The notes: generated by a model not told the origin, from the letters alone. A DNA stretch of 64,000 nt from Candidatus Finniella inopinata (GCA_945888455.1 CAMCZV010000003.1:1-64000), one strand, 5' to 3'. Numbered from the stretch's first letter, positions 36,533 to 45,926 are shown. Made by a program: numbers and translations.

Positions 36533-36553
36533 GACAGGTAAACACTACCTGTC
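36533..36553 (+). terminator. Hairpin 1 downstream of tlc
   Basis: A perfect 8-bp inverted repeat, GACAGGTA (36533-36540) and TACCTGTC (36546-36553), loop AACAC, about 48 bases after the tlc stop. No U tail follows directly. Confidence 0.6.
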
Positions 36554-36563
36554 GGAACCTTTG

Positions 36564-36587
36564 GGGGACGTATCCGTGTCCCCTTTT
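36564..36587 (+). terminator. Hairpin 2 downstream of tlc, intrinsic-terminator-like
   Basis: GGGGAC (36564-36569) pairs with GTCCCC (36578-36583) and is followed by TTTT (36584-36587), a short intrinsic-terminator form that probably ends the tlc transcript. Further CCAGGT/ACCTGG-type repeats continue to about 36670. Confidence 0.6.
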
Positions 36588-36738
36588 GCCATAATCTGTG
36601 CTTACGAAAGCCAGGTCAAATCTGGCCAGAACAGAGACCTGAACCAGGTTCACCTGCAGGATTGAATCCTGCGCCCCCTTGTCACCACCTGTCTTATTGC
36701 CTCAGAATAAATTCTATTGACCAATCATACATCACCCC

Positions 36739-37914
36739 ATGACCTGTCTTTTTGTGGTGGCGGGCGAACCATCTGGCGATATTTTGGGCGCAGAACTGAT
36801 CCACGGATTACGCAAACAAAACCCATCATTATCCTTTTGCGGTGTTGGCGGCCCTTTAATAGAAACAGCCGGGGCATTCCATTCTATTTTTCCCATGACC
36901 GATTTATCTCATATGGGATTTGGGGCCATTATTGCACGCGCTCCCCTTTTCATTCGGCGATTTTACGAAACGGTGCGATCCATCCAACAGATGCAACCTG
37001 CGGGGTTACTGACCATTGATTCCACAGATTTTTGCTTGCGTTTAGGCAAAAAAATCAGATCCAACAAAAAAACATCCCATATTCCAAGAATTCAATGTGT
37101 TCCACCGCCCGTTTGGGCATGGCGTCCAAAACAAGCTCGGACACTGGTGCCGGCCGGAACGGATCATGTTTTGTCTCTTTTTCCCTTTGAGGAAAGCTTT
37201 TTTAGCCATATGCCCTATTCCTTTGTCGGACACCCCATCATGTCGTCACCCAAAGGGTGTGCTGAATTATTTTGGGAAAAATATGGACCAAAACGCCCAT
37301 TGATTTGTTTATTACCAGGCAGTCGCCCCAGAGAAATCAAGAAATTCTGGCCCATTTTACTGGAAACGTCTCGCATTTTGCGCCAACATCATCCCGAATT
37401 AATGGTGGCAACCGTGCGTGCACCAGGGACCGAGTCGTTCTGGCCCCCCATGGGAAACGACTGCCTCATTGTTCCATCAACAGACAAACATCATTTGTTT
37501 GCTGCAACCACCTTGGCTCTGGCCGCATCTGGAACCGTAAGCATCGAGTTGGCATACCAGGGAACGCCAATGATTTTGGGATACAAGGTTCCAAAGCCAA
37601 CGGAATGGCTGTTACGCGCCCTGTTAACAGGCAACCATGTGGGTCTAATTAATATCATATCCGATCAACCATTTGTTCCAGAATATTTGCAAGGGCAATT
37701 TAACCCAGAATGTTTGGCCAAGGGGGCACTGGATTTGTTGAATAATCCGCACATCAGGGCTGAACAATCCAAACAATCTAAAACGGCCATGGGGCAATTG
37801 TGGGCTGGAGATTCTTTTCAGCATTTGGGTGCGGCAGCCATTTCAAAAACCCTGGGGATCCATTGTCAAGACATGGATTCAGAGGGCAGTGGGCAAGGGA
37901 AAATTGCAGATTGA
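36739..37914 (+). CDS. lpxB: Lipid-A-disaccharide synthase
   Basis: GT19 glycosyltransferase joining UDP-2,3-diacylglucosamine and lipid X in lipid A assembly at the inner membrane. 391 residues with the family start LFVVAGEPSGDILGAELI, PMTDLSHMGFGAII, IDSTDFCLRL, VPPPVWAWRPKQA, LLPGSRPREIK and SGTVSIELAYQGTPM. Its presence, with lptF/lptG at 51486-53584, implies that LPS is still made. Only lpxB of the raetz pathway is in this window. Confidence 0.95.
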   Translation: MTCLFVVAGEPSGDILGAELIHGLRKQNPSLSFCGVGGPLIETAGAFHSIFPMTDLSHMGFGAIIARAPLFIRRFYETVRSIQQMQPAGLLTIDSTDFCLRLGKKIRSNKKTSHIPRIQCVPPPVWAWRPKQARTLVPAGTDHVLSLFPFEESFFSHMPYSFVGHPIMSSPKGCAELFWEKYGPKRPLICLLPGSRPREIKKFWPILLETSRILRQHHPELMVATVRAPGTESFWPPMGNDCLIVPSTDKHHLFAATTLALAASGTVSIELAYQGTPMILGYKVPKPTEWLLRALLTGNHVGLINIISDQPFVPEYLQGQFNPECLAKGALDLLNNPHIRAEQSKQSKTAMGQLWAGDSFQHLGAAAISKTLGIHCQDMDSEGSGQGKIAD

Positions 37915-38054
37915 CAGGATGTAGACCAGGGTCGGCCCTGCACCATAATGGGTTGGCATCATGGCCTAGCCAGAGGATCTATTTTCATGGAGGGGGGGGC
38001 TGTTGCACCTTGGTTTTTTACGATACGATCAGGTCAGGTTTTATCTGGTGCACT

Positions 38055-38336
38055 ATGCTTTCAAAAGTCATCACAGCGTTAATTTTTGCTTTGATTTCTG
38101 CCTATTTGGGATATCATGGATTACACGGTCAAAGGGGATATTATGTTTGGCAAGAAAAAAAGCAGATTTTGACCCAATTAGAAAACAAAGAAAAATCCTT
38201 GTTGCAAAAATTACACGCCCTGCGTGTAAAGGTCAGCCTGTTACAGGAAAACATTGATCCCGATTTAATGGAACAATACATGTGGTTGTTGTTTCGAAAT
38301 ATTGATCCGGAAAAAAAGGTTATTTTGTACCCATAA
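38055..38336 (+). CDS. ftsB: FtsB/DivIC-family septum formation initiator
   Basis: Small divisome protein bridging FtsL and FtsQ. 93 residues with a single N-terminal membrane helix (ITALIFALISAYLGYHGL) followed by a coiled coil (KKQILTQLENKEKSLLQKLHALRVKVSLLQ), then LMEQYMWLLFRNIDPEKKVILYP. The preceding GLHGQRGYYVWQEKK resembles the GxxGL... motif of alphaproteobacterial FtsB. ATG at 38055 is chosen because it begins the membrane segment; upstream open frame to 37800 lies inside lpxB. Usual neighbours eno and pdhA are missing. Confidence 0.8.
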   Translation: MLSKVITALIFALISAYLGYHGLHGQRGYYVWQEKKQILTQLENKEKSLLQKLHALRVKVSLLQENIDPDLMEQYMWLLFRNIDPEKKVILYP

Positions 38337-38459
38337 ACCCCAAGTACTTGACTTTCTGTTAAATCCATCGTATTCATTGCTGTAAAGGTTCTGTGGGCCA
38401 TGATCACAGCATTCTGAATAAAAACTCAGACATAACGATAAAACATCCCCACCATGGTC

Positions 38460-38488
38460 TTGGCACAGCGTTAAAAAATGGTCATAAT
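38460..38488 (+). promoter_or_regulatory. Promoter of tRNA-Leu
   Basis: TTGGCA (38460-38465) and CATAAT (38483-38488) are spaced by 17 bases, 8 bases before the tRNA-Leu 5' end; a short leader as is common for tRNA genes. Confidence 0.65.
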
Positions 38489-38496
38489 GTTTGTGT

Positions 38497-38583
38497 GCCC
38501 AAGTGGCGGAATGGTAGACGCGCTAGATTCAGGTTCTAGTGAAGCATAGCTTTGTGGAAGTTCGAATCTTCTCTTGGGCACCA
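38497..38583 (+). tRNA. tRNA-Leu (anticodon CAG)
   Basis: Class II tRNA with long variable arm: acceptor GCCCAAG/CTTGGGC, anticodon arm CTAGA-TTCAGGT-TCTAG with CAG, variable arm around GAAGCATAGCTTTGT, T arm GGAAG-TTCGAAT-CTTCT, and encoded CCA (38581-38583). Confidence 0.95.
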
Positions 38584-38669
38584 TTCCTCTTTTCAAGAAA
38601 CAAAAAACTCCCCAGTTTTATTTTTACCCTTGCTGATTCATCGTTTTTTCATTTATGATAAAGCATTCT

Positions 38670-38745
38670 GCGCCCATAGCTCAGCGGATAGAGCGTTGCC
38701 CTCCGAAGGCAAAGGTCAGGGGTTCAAATCCCTTTGGGCGTGCCA
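38670..38745 (+). tRNA. tRNA-Arg (anticodon CCG)
   Basis: Acceptor GCGCCCA/TGGGCGT with G1-U72, D arm AGCTCAGCGGATAGAGC, anticodon arm TTGCC-CTCCGAA-GGCAA (anticodon CCG), T arm AGGGG-TTCAAAT-CCCTT, discriminator G and encoded CCA at 38743-38745. A TTGCTG-18-TATGAT promoter-like pair precedes it (38630-38659). The 3' end is duplicated just downstream. Confidence 0.95.
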
Positions 38746-38779
38746 GAATAAATACCTTTGGGCGTGCCAGAATAAATAC
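38731..38779 (+). repeat. 24-bp tandem duplication of the tRNA-Arg 3' end
   Basis: The 3' terminal part of tRNA-Arg plus its flank, beginning CCTTTGGGCGTGCCAG, is repeated exactly with a 24-base period (38731 and 38755). The second copy includes part of the T stem, the acceptor end and CCA. Such 3'-end duplicates are typical attachment-site scars, but simple slippage is also possible; no integrase is nearby. Confidence 0.85.
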
Positions 38780-38839
38780 AGAATTCTTTGAAAAAACGTT
38801 GTGTTCTGGTATGGTGCGCATTAGAATAAGACATAAAAT

Positions 38840-39229
38840 TTGATTTTTTGCACCTTGATCAACAAGCGTCCCTTACGTGTTGCGGCTACATTGCGTACTT
38901 ATTTAGCCCATATTATTCCAGAAGCGATGCAGTGGGACACTCAGTTTTCTCCTGCTGATTTCTATCTTACCGATGTGCGTATGAGCCCTGATTTACGCTT
39001 GGCCACGCTGGTTATATTTGACCATGAAAAAGAATCGGCAGCCTTATTGCGACATTTAAATACTTTGGCCCCAAATATTCAGTATAAATTGGCGCCTCAT
39101 ATGACTGGAAAATATGTTCCAAAAATTCGTTTTGTATTTGATCATCAAATCAAAAAAGAACAAGAAATGCGTCATTTGATGCAATCTATTTCAAAAGATT
39201 TAGAATCTGATGAAACAGATCTTGTATAA
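38840..39229 (+). CDS. rbfA: Ribosome-binding factor A
   Basis: 30S assembly factor. About 129 residues; the KH-like core is recognisable as RPLRVAATLRTYLAHII, then FYLTDVRMSPDLRLATLVIF, LAPHMTGKYVPKIRFVFD, matching the RbfA signature P-x-L-x-F. No ATG starts it: TTG at 38840 or TTG at 38855 (giving MINKRPLRVAA) are the candidates, the latter fitting the family N terminus. ftsH follows 77 bases downstream. In many bacteria rbfA lies next to truB; here truB is at 46343. Confidence 0.85.
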   Translation: MIFCTLINKRPLRVAATLRTYLAHIIPEAMQWDTQFSPADFYLTDVRMSPDLRLATLVIFDHEKESAALLRHLNTLAPNIQYKLAPHMTGKYVPKIRFVFDHQIKKEQEMRHLMQSISKDLESDETDLV

Positions 39230-39306
39230 AAACGTGGTTTTTTGTATACTAAAAGCGGAACCCAGCGCGGTTTATTAAATTATTGTCTAAAAAATATAGA
39301 GTATTC

Positions 39307-41280
39307 ATGGCCTTCAAGAAAAACACGAAAAACTTACTGATTTGGGTTTTTATCGTACTGTCTATTATTTGCAGCTATCACATATACCATTCTGTGATGA
39401 TGAAAAAGACGCCCCCCACCCAAGAATTATCTTCTTTTTTAGATCAAATCAGACGGGGTCAGGTGAAAAAGGTCATGTTGCATGACCAATCCCTGGAATT
39501 TTCAAATCAAGATGACCAATTGTTTACGGTGAATACGCCGCGCACCTTTGATCCCATTCCATTGCTGAATCAGTACGGTGTGCAGTTTGATTATTTATAC
39601 CAAGAGCCTTCCATAAGCTTTTTCTTGTTGGTTCAGATCTTTTTGCCTTTGATCTTTAGTTTGTTAATTTGGTTCTTCTTTTTTCGCCAAGTTCAAAACA
39701 GCAATGGTCGTGCCATGGGGTTTGGTCGATCTCGGGCAAAAATGATGGATCCTGAAAAAAACCAGATCCTCTTTTCAGATGTGGCTGGTGTTAACGAAGC
39801 CAAAGAAGATTTAAAAGAAATCGTGGATTTTTTGAAAAACCCCATCAAATTTCAAACCATTGGGGGATCTATCCCAAAGGGCGTATTATTGGTTGGTCCA
39901 CCTGGGACAGGAAAAACTTTGTTGGCCAGAGCCGTTGCAGGAGAATCTGGGGTTCCATTTTTCTCTATTTCAGGATCAGATTTTGTAGAAATGTTTGTTG
40001 GAGTGGGAGCCAGTCGGGTCAGGGATTTGTTTGCCCAAGCCAAACAACAGTCCCCCTGTATTATTTTTATTGATGAGATTGATGCCGTTGGTCGTAATCG
40101 TGGATCTGGAATGGGTGGCGGACATGATGAACGAGAACAAACACTGAACCAATTATTGGTGGAAATGGATGGGTTTGACCCCAAAGAAGAGGTGATCATC
40201 ATCGCGGCCACCAACCGATCGGACGTGTTGGACCCTGCCCTGTTGCGTCCCGGCCGTTTTGATCGTCGTGTGAATGTGGATTTACCAGATTTGCGCGGTC
40301 GAGAAGCCATTTTAAATGTGCATTTAAAAAAGATTCAGCGTGCCGATGATGTGGTGCCTTTATTGATTGCGAGGGGGACACCTGGGTTTTCTGGTGCGGA
40401 TTTGGCCAATTTGGTGAACGAAGCCGCCCTGTATGCTGCCCGATTCAATAAAACAGAAGTTCATGCCTCTGATTTCGAAGCCAGTCGCGACAAACTGATT
40501 ATGGGGCCAGAACGCCGTTCCATGATGATGACGGATCAGGAAAAGCGGTTAACGGCTTATCATGAAGGGGGACATGCTGTTGTGGCCTATCACAGCAAAC
40601 ACAGCGACCCCATTCACAAAGCCACCATTATCCCTCGTGGCGGTGCATTGGGTATGGTGGTCCGTTTGCCAGAAGGCGACCGGGTCTCTCTCAGTCGTGT
40701 GCGATTGCACGATGATTTAGCCGTGGCATTGGCCGGACGCGTCGCAGAAGAATTGATTTTTGGCCATGAATACGTTACCACCGGGGCATCATCGGACTTT
40801 AAAATGGCCACGGATTTGGCACGTCGCATGGTGGTGGAATGGGGAATGAGCGATACGGCCGGATTGATGTGTTATTCTGGCGGCGATAATAATCATTTTT
40901 GGAACAGCACACGCACGGACTATTCCCAAGAAGTTCTGCTGATGATTGATCACGAGGTTAAAGCATTGATCGAGCGGGCACACCGTACTGCACGACACAT
41001 TTTAACCAGTCATCGTGATCATTTAGACCTGTTGGCCACAAAATTATTGGAATATGAAACGCTGTCTGGCGATGACATCAAGACTTTGTTAACGGGGGGA
41101 ACGTTACCTGAATTACCAAAACCTGATGCCTCTCTTGTGGACGATTCAGACAGATCCCCTGGTGCCGATGTGGCTGTGGTTAATGATGGAGCCGCTGTGG
41201 CTGATGATGGTGCCGGAGCCGTTGAGGTTGCTGGAAGCGTGGGTAATGATTCGTCTGACAAAGCTGGAGAGGGCTCGTAA
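39307..41280 (+). CDS. ftsH: ATP-dependent zinc metalloprotease FtsH
   Basis: Membrane-anchored AAA+ protease for membrane-protein quality control. 657 residues: two membrane helices with a periplasmic domain between (about 14-130), AAA module with Walker A GPPGTGKT (about 197-204), Walker [12 protein letters not shown] and the SRH arginines, and the peptidase domain with HEXXH His419 (HEGGH). ATG at 39307 gives the usual short N terminus; an in-frame TTG lies at 39283. After about residue 605 it carries an Asp/Gly/Ala/Val low-complexity tail ([18 protein letters not shown]) of about 40 residues not typical for FtsH. Confidence 0.97.
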   Translation: MAFKKNTKNLLIWVFIVLSIICSYHIYHSVMMKKTPPTQELSSFLDQIRRGQVKKVMLHDQSLEFSNQDDQLFTVNTPRTFDPIPLLNQYGVQFDYLYQEPSISFFLLVQIFLPLIFSLLIWFFFFRQVQNSNGRAMGFGRSRAKMMDPEKNQILFSDVAGVNEAKEDLKEIVDFLKNPIKFQTIGGSIPKGVLLVGPPGTGKTLLARAVAGESGVPFFSISGSDFVEMFVGVGASRVRDLFAQAKQQSPCIIFIDEIDAVGRNRGSGMGGGHDEREQTLNQLLVEMDGFDPKEEVIIIAATNRSDVLDPALLRPGRFDRRVNVDLPDLRGREAILNVHLKKIQRADDVVPLLIARGTPGFSGADLANLVNEAALYAARFNKTEVHASDFEASRDKLIMGPERRSMMMTDQEKRLTAYHEGGHAVVAYHSKHSDPIHKATIIPRGGALGMVVRLPEGDRVSLSRVRLHDDLAVALAGRVAEELIFGHEYVTTGASSDFKMATDLARRMVVEWGMSDTAGLMCYSGGDNNHFWNSTRTDYSQEVLLMIDHEVKALIERAHRTARHILTSHRDHLDLLATKLLEYETLSGDDIKTLLTGGTLPELPKPDASLVDDSDRSPGADVAVVNDGAAVADDGAGAVEVAGSVGNDSSDKAGEGS

Positions 41281-41915
41281 CTCTTCAGTGGTGGGGTGGA
41301 GCATAGGGTTCTGGCCCTCTTTGAATAATATGACGGGGGGCGCACTGGGTGACGGCTCTGGTGCAGACGATGAATACACCATGGAATGACAAGGGCAGAT
41401 CTAATCGCACTCTACGAAAAGCATCTTGGTGGTTAAAAAGGCTGTGCCGTTATCATCTCTTTGTACGTGATATTTTTCTTGAGTAATCTGGTTTTCAAAT
41501 GATGAAAAACACTGCCTCAAAATTTTATTGCAAAGTGTTTAACGATTTCATGCAAAAAATCAGTTAATAATCAAAGATAATAAAAAAACCATAGTGGCAA
41601 AAACCAAACATGCTGATATTGATCATCAGTTCTTTTTATATTCTCAGTCACCCAATGTGTGACGTCATGATATGGTCAGGATTTTTCTGACTTAAAAACA
41701 AGAGGTTTTCTCTGATCCAAATGAAAAAATGGTGGGGTTTAAGGTCAAAAATCCCATCTATTCAATAACTTTAACAGGCCTGATCCGTTTTTAACAGTAT
41801 AAAATCATATAAAAATGCCCGAAACATTCATGTTTTCATTTGAAAAATTACGCTGTATTTTAACTTTTTCTGCGTAGTATTTGTATGTGAACAAAAAACA
41901 AATCGGAGAAATGAT
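41281..41915. other. Gene-free spacer between ftsH and secreted-protein gene
   Basis: This 635-base stretch is AT-rich in its second half, has no convincing coding frame, tRNA or rRNA, and I see no clear inverted repeat or repeat family in it. It carries at its right end the leader and GGAG ribosome site of the gene at 41916. Confidence 0.6.
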
Positions 41916-42434
41916 ATGAACTTATTCAAAACAAGCAGCCTGATGTTGGCTCTGTCCCTTTTAGCCATGGTTTCTGTATCTGCTGATATGGATAATATGG
42001 ATGTTAAAGCTGCAGAGTACGATGCGAATGCCATTGAAAATGATATGAAATTAGCCGAAAAAGAAATGGACCAAGCAAAAGAAACTGCAGAGTACAATGC
42101 GAATGCCATTGAAAATGATATGAAATTAGCCAAAAAAGAAATGGACCAAGCGGAAAAAACTGCTGAAGCCCTAGAGGAAAAGCTAGAAGATGCTGAAACA
42201 GACGATGAGGATGCGTCGATGGATCATAAGGATCACACGGGTGCCGTAACCTCAGCAGGTGAAGATATGGATTCTGCAGATATTGATTCTGCAGATATTG
42301 ATGCGCCACACAAGTCCATGAACGATGATGCAGCGAGTAAAAAATTGGATGAGCAAATCAATAATCTGCTGAAACAAATCGCAGAATTACAAAACCCAGA
42401 GTCAGTCGAAAGTGATTCAACCGACGTTGAATAA
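41916..42434 (+). CDS. Secreted coiled-coil protein with 25-residue repeat
   Basis: 172 residues, unrecognised. Signal peptide MNLFKTSSLMLALSLLAMVSVSA; GGAG 9 bases before the ATG. The mature part opens with two near-identical 25-residue units (AEYDANAIENDMKLAEKEM and AEYNANAIENDMKLAKKEM parts, period 75 bases at 42011 and 42086) and continues as a charged helix, then an acidic segment with SADIDSADIDA, and a last helix LDEQINNLLKQIAELQNPE. Predicted alpha-helical coiled coil with exported location. Possibly a surface or effector protein; no family known to me. Confidence 0.68.
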   Translation: MNLFKTSSLMLALSLLAMVSVSADMDNMDVKAAEYDANAIENDMKLAEKEMDQAKETAEYNANAIENDMKLAKKEMDQAEKTAEALEEKLEDAETDDEDASMDHKDHTGAVTSAGEDMDSADIDSADIDAPHKSMNDDAASKKLDEQINNLLKQIAELQNPESVESDSTDVE

Positions 42435-42732
42435 TCATACCCCATCCTGAGCCAAAATGGTTCACAGATAATCTGGATTACGCATCACCCAGACGATCTG
42501 ATGGGGAAAAATAATCGTCTTGAGTTGCACAATCAAGTAAAGATAACCATTTAAAACAAGTCCATTGAATGTTACAGCACGTTTCCCCAAATCTGGGATG
42601 CCTAAAGATGACTTTTACCCCCCCCTGAAGAAGGAAGACGTTCAAGCAGCCCAACGTCCACAATTTAACACCCCAGGACACTTGGCAAAAGCAGGAAAAA
42701 TGAATTAAAAATCTATTATAATAGGCCAGTCA

Positions 42733-42827
42733 CCCCAGCCAATCATCCACCACCCAATCTTATCGATCCGACCAAACCCCAGCCAATCATTCACTCCCAA
42801 TCATCCACAACTCAATCTTATCGATCC
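42733..42827. repeat. Interspersed short direct repeats in spacer
   Basis: Two pairs of direct repeats lie in the 510-base spacer 42435-42944: CCCCAGCCAATCAT (42733-42746 and 42777-42790) and CAATCTTATCGATCC (42755-42769 and 42813-42827). They look like a partly decayed tandem duplication. The rest of the spacer holds the terminator hairpin of the pnp operon and no gene. Confidence 0.7.
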
Positions 42828-42901
42828 ACCACCCCCTCCACCACAATGAAAAAAGGACCCAAAATAGGACAAAAAGCCCAATTCTGGATCCAAACAATCA
42901 A

Positions 42902-42923
42902 CCGGATCCCATACAGGATCCGG
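42902..42923 (-). terminator. Perfect inverted repeat after the S1-array gene
   Basis: CCGGATCC (42902-42909) and GGATCCGG (42916-42923) are an 8-bp perfect inverted repeat with a 6-base loop, about 20 bases past the stop of the triple-S1 gene on the minus strand, followed by TTGATTGTTTGG. Probable end of the pnp operon, though the U tail is weak. Confidence 0.6.
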
Positions 42924-42944
42924 AAAACAAATAGTCAAAAAAGA

Positions 42945-43814
42945 CTATTCGACTTGCTTAATGCTTAACTTTGTACGTCCCTGATCATCAAATCCGATAA
43001 CCTTTACGGTAACCGTATCGCCCACACTAACAACGTCTTCGATGTTGTTAATATGCTCGTCAGAAATTTCACGGACATGAACCATGCCGTCTTTTGCAAA
43101 GCCAAACTTGATAAATATACCGGATGAAATAATTTTCACCACGGCCCCTTCATAAGTTTCACCAATAACAGGTTGTGGACCGGATTGCGCAGAATCATCA
43201 CGAGAATGTCTGGGTTGACCAGCCAGAGGTCCATCAATGGCCGTATGACCAATGGCTTCTTTGATGCTGAGCTTGATGCGACCACGATCATCAAATCCAA
43301 TGAATTTTACTCGAACAGCCTGTTTTTCCTCTAGCTCAGAGCGCACATCTGGGATGCGATGAGGAGCGATTTGACTGATGTGGACCATGCCGTCTTGGCC
43401 AAAACCAAAATCAACAAAAGCGCCAAAATCAACGATCTTAACCACTACGCCATTATAAACAGTTCCTTCGACGGGTTTTTGAGACATGTTACCTGCACTC
43501 CGAGTTTTGCGAAAAGATGAACCGCGTGATTCACCATGATGATCTGAATCCGATTCCCCTGAAACGGCTTTTATGCTCAATTTCGGGAAACCTCTTTGGT
43601 CGAAACCAATAACTTTAACACTGACCGGCTGTCTTAATGACAACACGGATTCCACAGTCTCGATATGAGAATGAGAAATTTCTTTAATTGGGACCAGCCC
43701 ATCTTGCTCAAATCCAAAATTGACAAAAGCGCCATATCTTTGAAGACCCACCACCGTTCCTTGATAAACTTCCCCAATTAAGGGAGTTCCTGTATTGTTT
43801 TTCATATTACTCAC
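42945..43814 (-). CDS. Protein of three tandem S1 RNA-binding domains, downstream of pnp
   Basis: 289 residues made almost entirely of three S1 domains (about 12-83, 115-186, 220-289) joined by short linkers. Each repeats the same template, e.g. GEVYQGTVVGLQRYGAFVNFGF, GTVYNGVVVKIVDFGAFVDFGF and GETYEGAVVKIISSGIFIKFGF, and each ends KLSIK. These are close to the S1 domain at the end of PNPase, just upstream, which ends SKLSIKQV, the same last residues as domain 3. GTG at 43814 is in the same frame as pnp, 6 bases after its TAA; ATG at 43805 is an alternative. Probably an RNA-binding accessory of PNPase; not a known named family member. Confidence 0.85.
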   Translation of the reverse strand: MSNMKNNTGTPLIGEVYQGTVVGLQRYGAFVNFGFEQDGLVPIKEISHSHIETVESVLSLRQPVSVKVIGFDQRGFPKLSIKAVSGESDSDHHGESRGSSFRKTRSAGNMSQKPVEGTVYNGVVVKIVDFGAFVDFGFGQDGMVHISQIAPHRIPDVRSELEEKQAVRVKFIGFDDRGRIKLSIKEAIGHTAIDGPLAGQPRHSRDDSAQSGPQPVIGETYEGAVVKIISSGIFIKFGFAKDGMVHVREISDEHINNIEDVVSVGDTVTVKVIGFDDQGRTKLSIKQVE

Positions 43815-43820
43815 TTTGTT

Positions 43821-45926
43821 TTACACCTGTTTAATACTTAATTTCGATCGACCCATTGAATCGATCTCTAACAATTTCACCGACACTTTATCTCCTACGG
43901 ATAAAACTTGATGAATATCCTCGATACGATTCGGGGCGACTTCACTGATGTGAACCATGCCATCTTTTGCAAAACCAAAATTAACAAACGCCCCGAATTC
44001 TCTTAGACTGACCACCGTTCCTTCATAAATCTGACCTACTTCTGGTACACCCGTGATGCCTTTAATGCGACCCAGCGTGGTGTTCAGAGCTTTGGATCCA
44101 GAAGAAAATACGGAAACCAGCCCATCATCCCCAATATCAATTTTTGAACCTGTCGATTCGCACAATTCACGAATGACTTTTCCACCTGAACCAATCAAAT
44201 CTCGGATTTTATCCACCGCAATTCGAATGGTTCCCATGGCTGGCGCATAAGGACTGATTGCTCCTCTGGCCACACTCAAACTCTGGGATTGCATCGTATC
44301 AAGAATGTGTTTTCTACCGATTCGTGCCTGCTCCAAAGCTTTTTTCATAAAGGCGCTGCTTAGTGCCTGACCCTTCAGATCCATTTGCAATGCCGTAATG
44401 CCCTGTTCTGTTCCCGCCACTTTAAAATCCATATCCCCAAGGTTGTCTTCGGATCCGGAAATATCCGATAAAATCATGGATTTTTCACCCTCTTCGATCA
44501 ATCCCATGGCAATGCCTGCCACAGGTGCCCGTAACTTGATTCCAGCATCCATTAACGCCAGCGACGCACCGCAAACGGTGGCCATGGACGATGAACCATA
44601 GGATTCCGTAATTTCAGACACCACACGCAAGGTATAGCGCGTTTCAGGCAAAACGGCCTGCAGGGCTCGCCATGCCAACTTTCCGTGACCGATTTCGCGA
44701 CGCCCAGGAGGCCCAACACGCCCCACCTCGCCTACGGAATAGGATGGAAAGTTGTAATGCAGCAAAAAGGAATCCCTAGACAATCCCCGTAAACCGTCCA
44801 CCACCTGGCTGTCATCGGGTGCCCCCATGGTCACCGTGACCAATGCCTGGGTTGCGCCACGGGTAAACAGTGCACTGCCATGAGATCTAGGCAACAGGCC
44901 CGTTTGACAATCGATGGGACGAATGGCATCTGCCTGACGACCATCCAAACGTACATTATGTTTCAAGATGTACGCTCTGGCGGCTTCTCTCCATAATTTA
45001 TGAAAAGCATGAGAGATTTCTTCGGCCGTATAACCATGATGAATTAACGCCTCTTTGACCCCATGACGTAATGCATTTAACGCAACGTTTCTCTCGCTGC
45101 GCACCTTGATGGCGCAGACAGAATCCCACTGACTGCCTGTTTCCGACATAACCCGATCCCTCAACAAGGCCTGATGGGCCGTATCGGAATAATAGGCAAA
45201 TGACTTTGGTGCAGCCTCTGAAATAAACCCACTCACAAAGGACAAGATGTCTTTTAGCCCATGCTGACCGTATTCCAGGGCATCGGCCATTTGTGATTCG
45301 CTTTGCTCTCTGGCTTCGCACTCCACCATCACCATTCCTGCTGCGGTTCCAGCAATAATCAAATCCAAATCAGAACCTTCTGACAAAACGGAATTGGTCA
45401 CGAAACCATCATCCGACAGCCCGATGCGAATACCGGCCACAGGACCAGAAAAAGGCAATCCTGCCAAGGATACGGCCGCGCTGGCCCCCAACAAGCTGGC
45501 CAAAGCCACATCCACGGCTTCATCGTAACTCAGCACCGTACATACAACCTGTACTTCGTGATGGAAATCATGGGCAAATAATGGTCGCAAGGCGCGATCA
45601 ATTAATCGAGACACCAATACCTCTTGATCCGACGGCTTGGTTTCTCTTTTCACAAATCCGCCAGGAATGCGTCCCGCCGCAAAGGCTTTTTCAAGATAAT
45701 GAACAGACAATGGCAAAAAATCCACATGACTGGATTCAGGCGACACCGTTACCGTACACAAAATACGAGCTTTGCCATAGTGAACCAATACTGATCCAGC
45801 AGCTTGTCGCGCAATGACCCCCGTTTCTAGGGCTAAATGGTGACCCGCCCAGGTCATTTCTTTTCGAATCATGTGAAACATATTGGCATGATTCTCGCTG
45901 TTTTGGGGCATGGTGGTATTGGACAT
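43821..45926 (-). CDS. pnp: Polyribonucleotide nucleotidyltransferase (PNPase)
   Basis: 3'-5' phosphorolytic exoribonuclease, core of the degradosome. 701 residues: two RNase PH-like domains with the helical linker, including GSALFTRGATQALVTVTMG and GEVGRVGPPGRREIGHGKLA, the catalytic region EDNLGDMDFKVAGTEQG, then KH (IRIAVDKIRDLIGSGGKVIRELCE) and S1 domains. ATG at 45926 has GGAG 9 bases upstream. Order truB-rpsO-pnp is conserved across proteobacteria; the triple-S1 gene follows in frame immediately after the stop. Confidence 0.97.
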   Translation of the reverse strand: MSNTTMPQNSENHANMFHMIRKEMTWAGHHLALETGVIARQAAGSVLVHYGKARILCTVTVSPESSHVDFLPLSVHYLEKAFAAGRIPGGFVKRETKPSDQEVLVSRLIDRALRPLFAHDFHHEVQVVCTVLSYDEAVDVALASLLGASAAVSLAGLPFSGPVAGIRIGLSDDGFVTNSVLSEGSDLDLIIAGTAAGMVMVECEAREQSESQMADALEYGQHGLKDILSFVSGFISEAAPKSFAYYSDTAHQALLRDRVMSETGSQWDSVCAIKVRSERNVALNALRHGVKEALIHHGYTAEEISHAFHKLWREAARAYILKHNVRLDGRQADAIRPIDCQTGLLPRSHGSALFTRGATQALVTVTMGAPDDSQVVDGLRGLSRDSFLLHYNFPSYSVGEVGRVGPPGRREIGHGKLAWRALQAVLPETRYTLRVVSEITESYGSSSMATVCGASLALMDAGIKLRAPVAGIAMGLIEEGEKSMILSDISGSEDNLGDMDFKVAGTEQGITALQMDLKGQALSSAFMKKALEQARIGRKHILDTMQSQSLSVARGAISPYAPAMGTIRIAVDKIRDLIGSGGKVIRELCESTGSKIDIGDDGLVSVFSSGSKALNTTLGRIKGITGVPEVGQIYEGTVVSLREFGAFVNFGFAKDGMVHISEVAPNRIEDIHQVLSVGDKVSVKLLEIDSMGRSKLSIKQV

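Noticed and set aside
37800-38054. N-terminal extension of ftsB
   Set aside because: The open frame overlaps the end of lpxB, and the family-like protein starts at ATG 38055 with its membrane helix.
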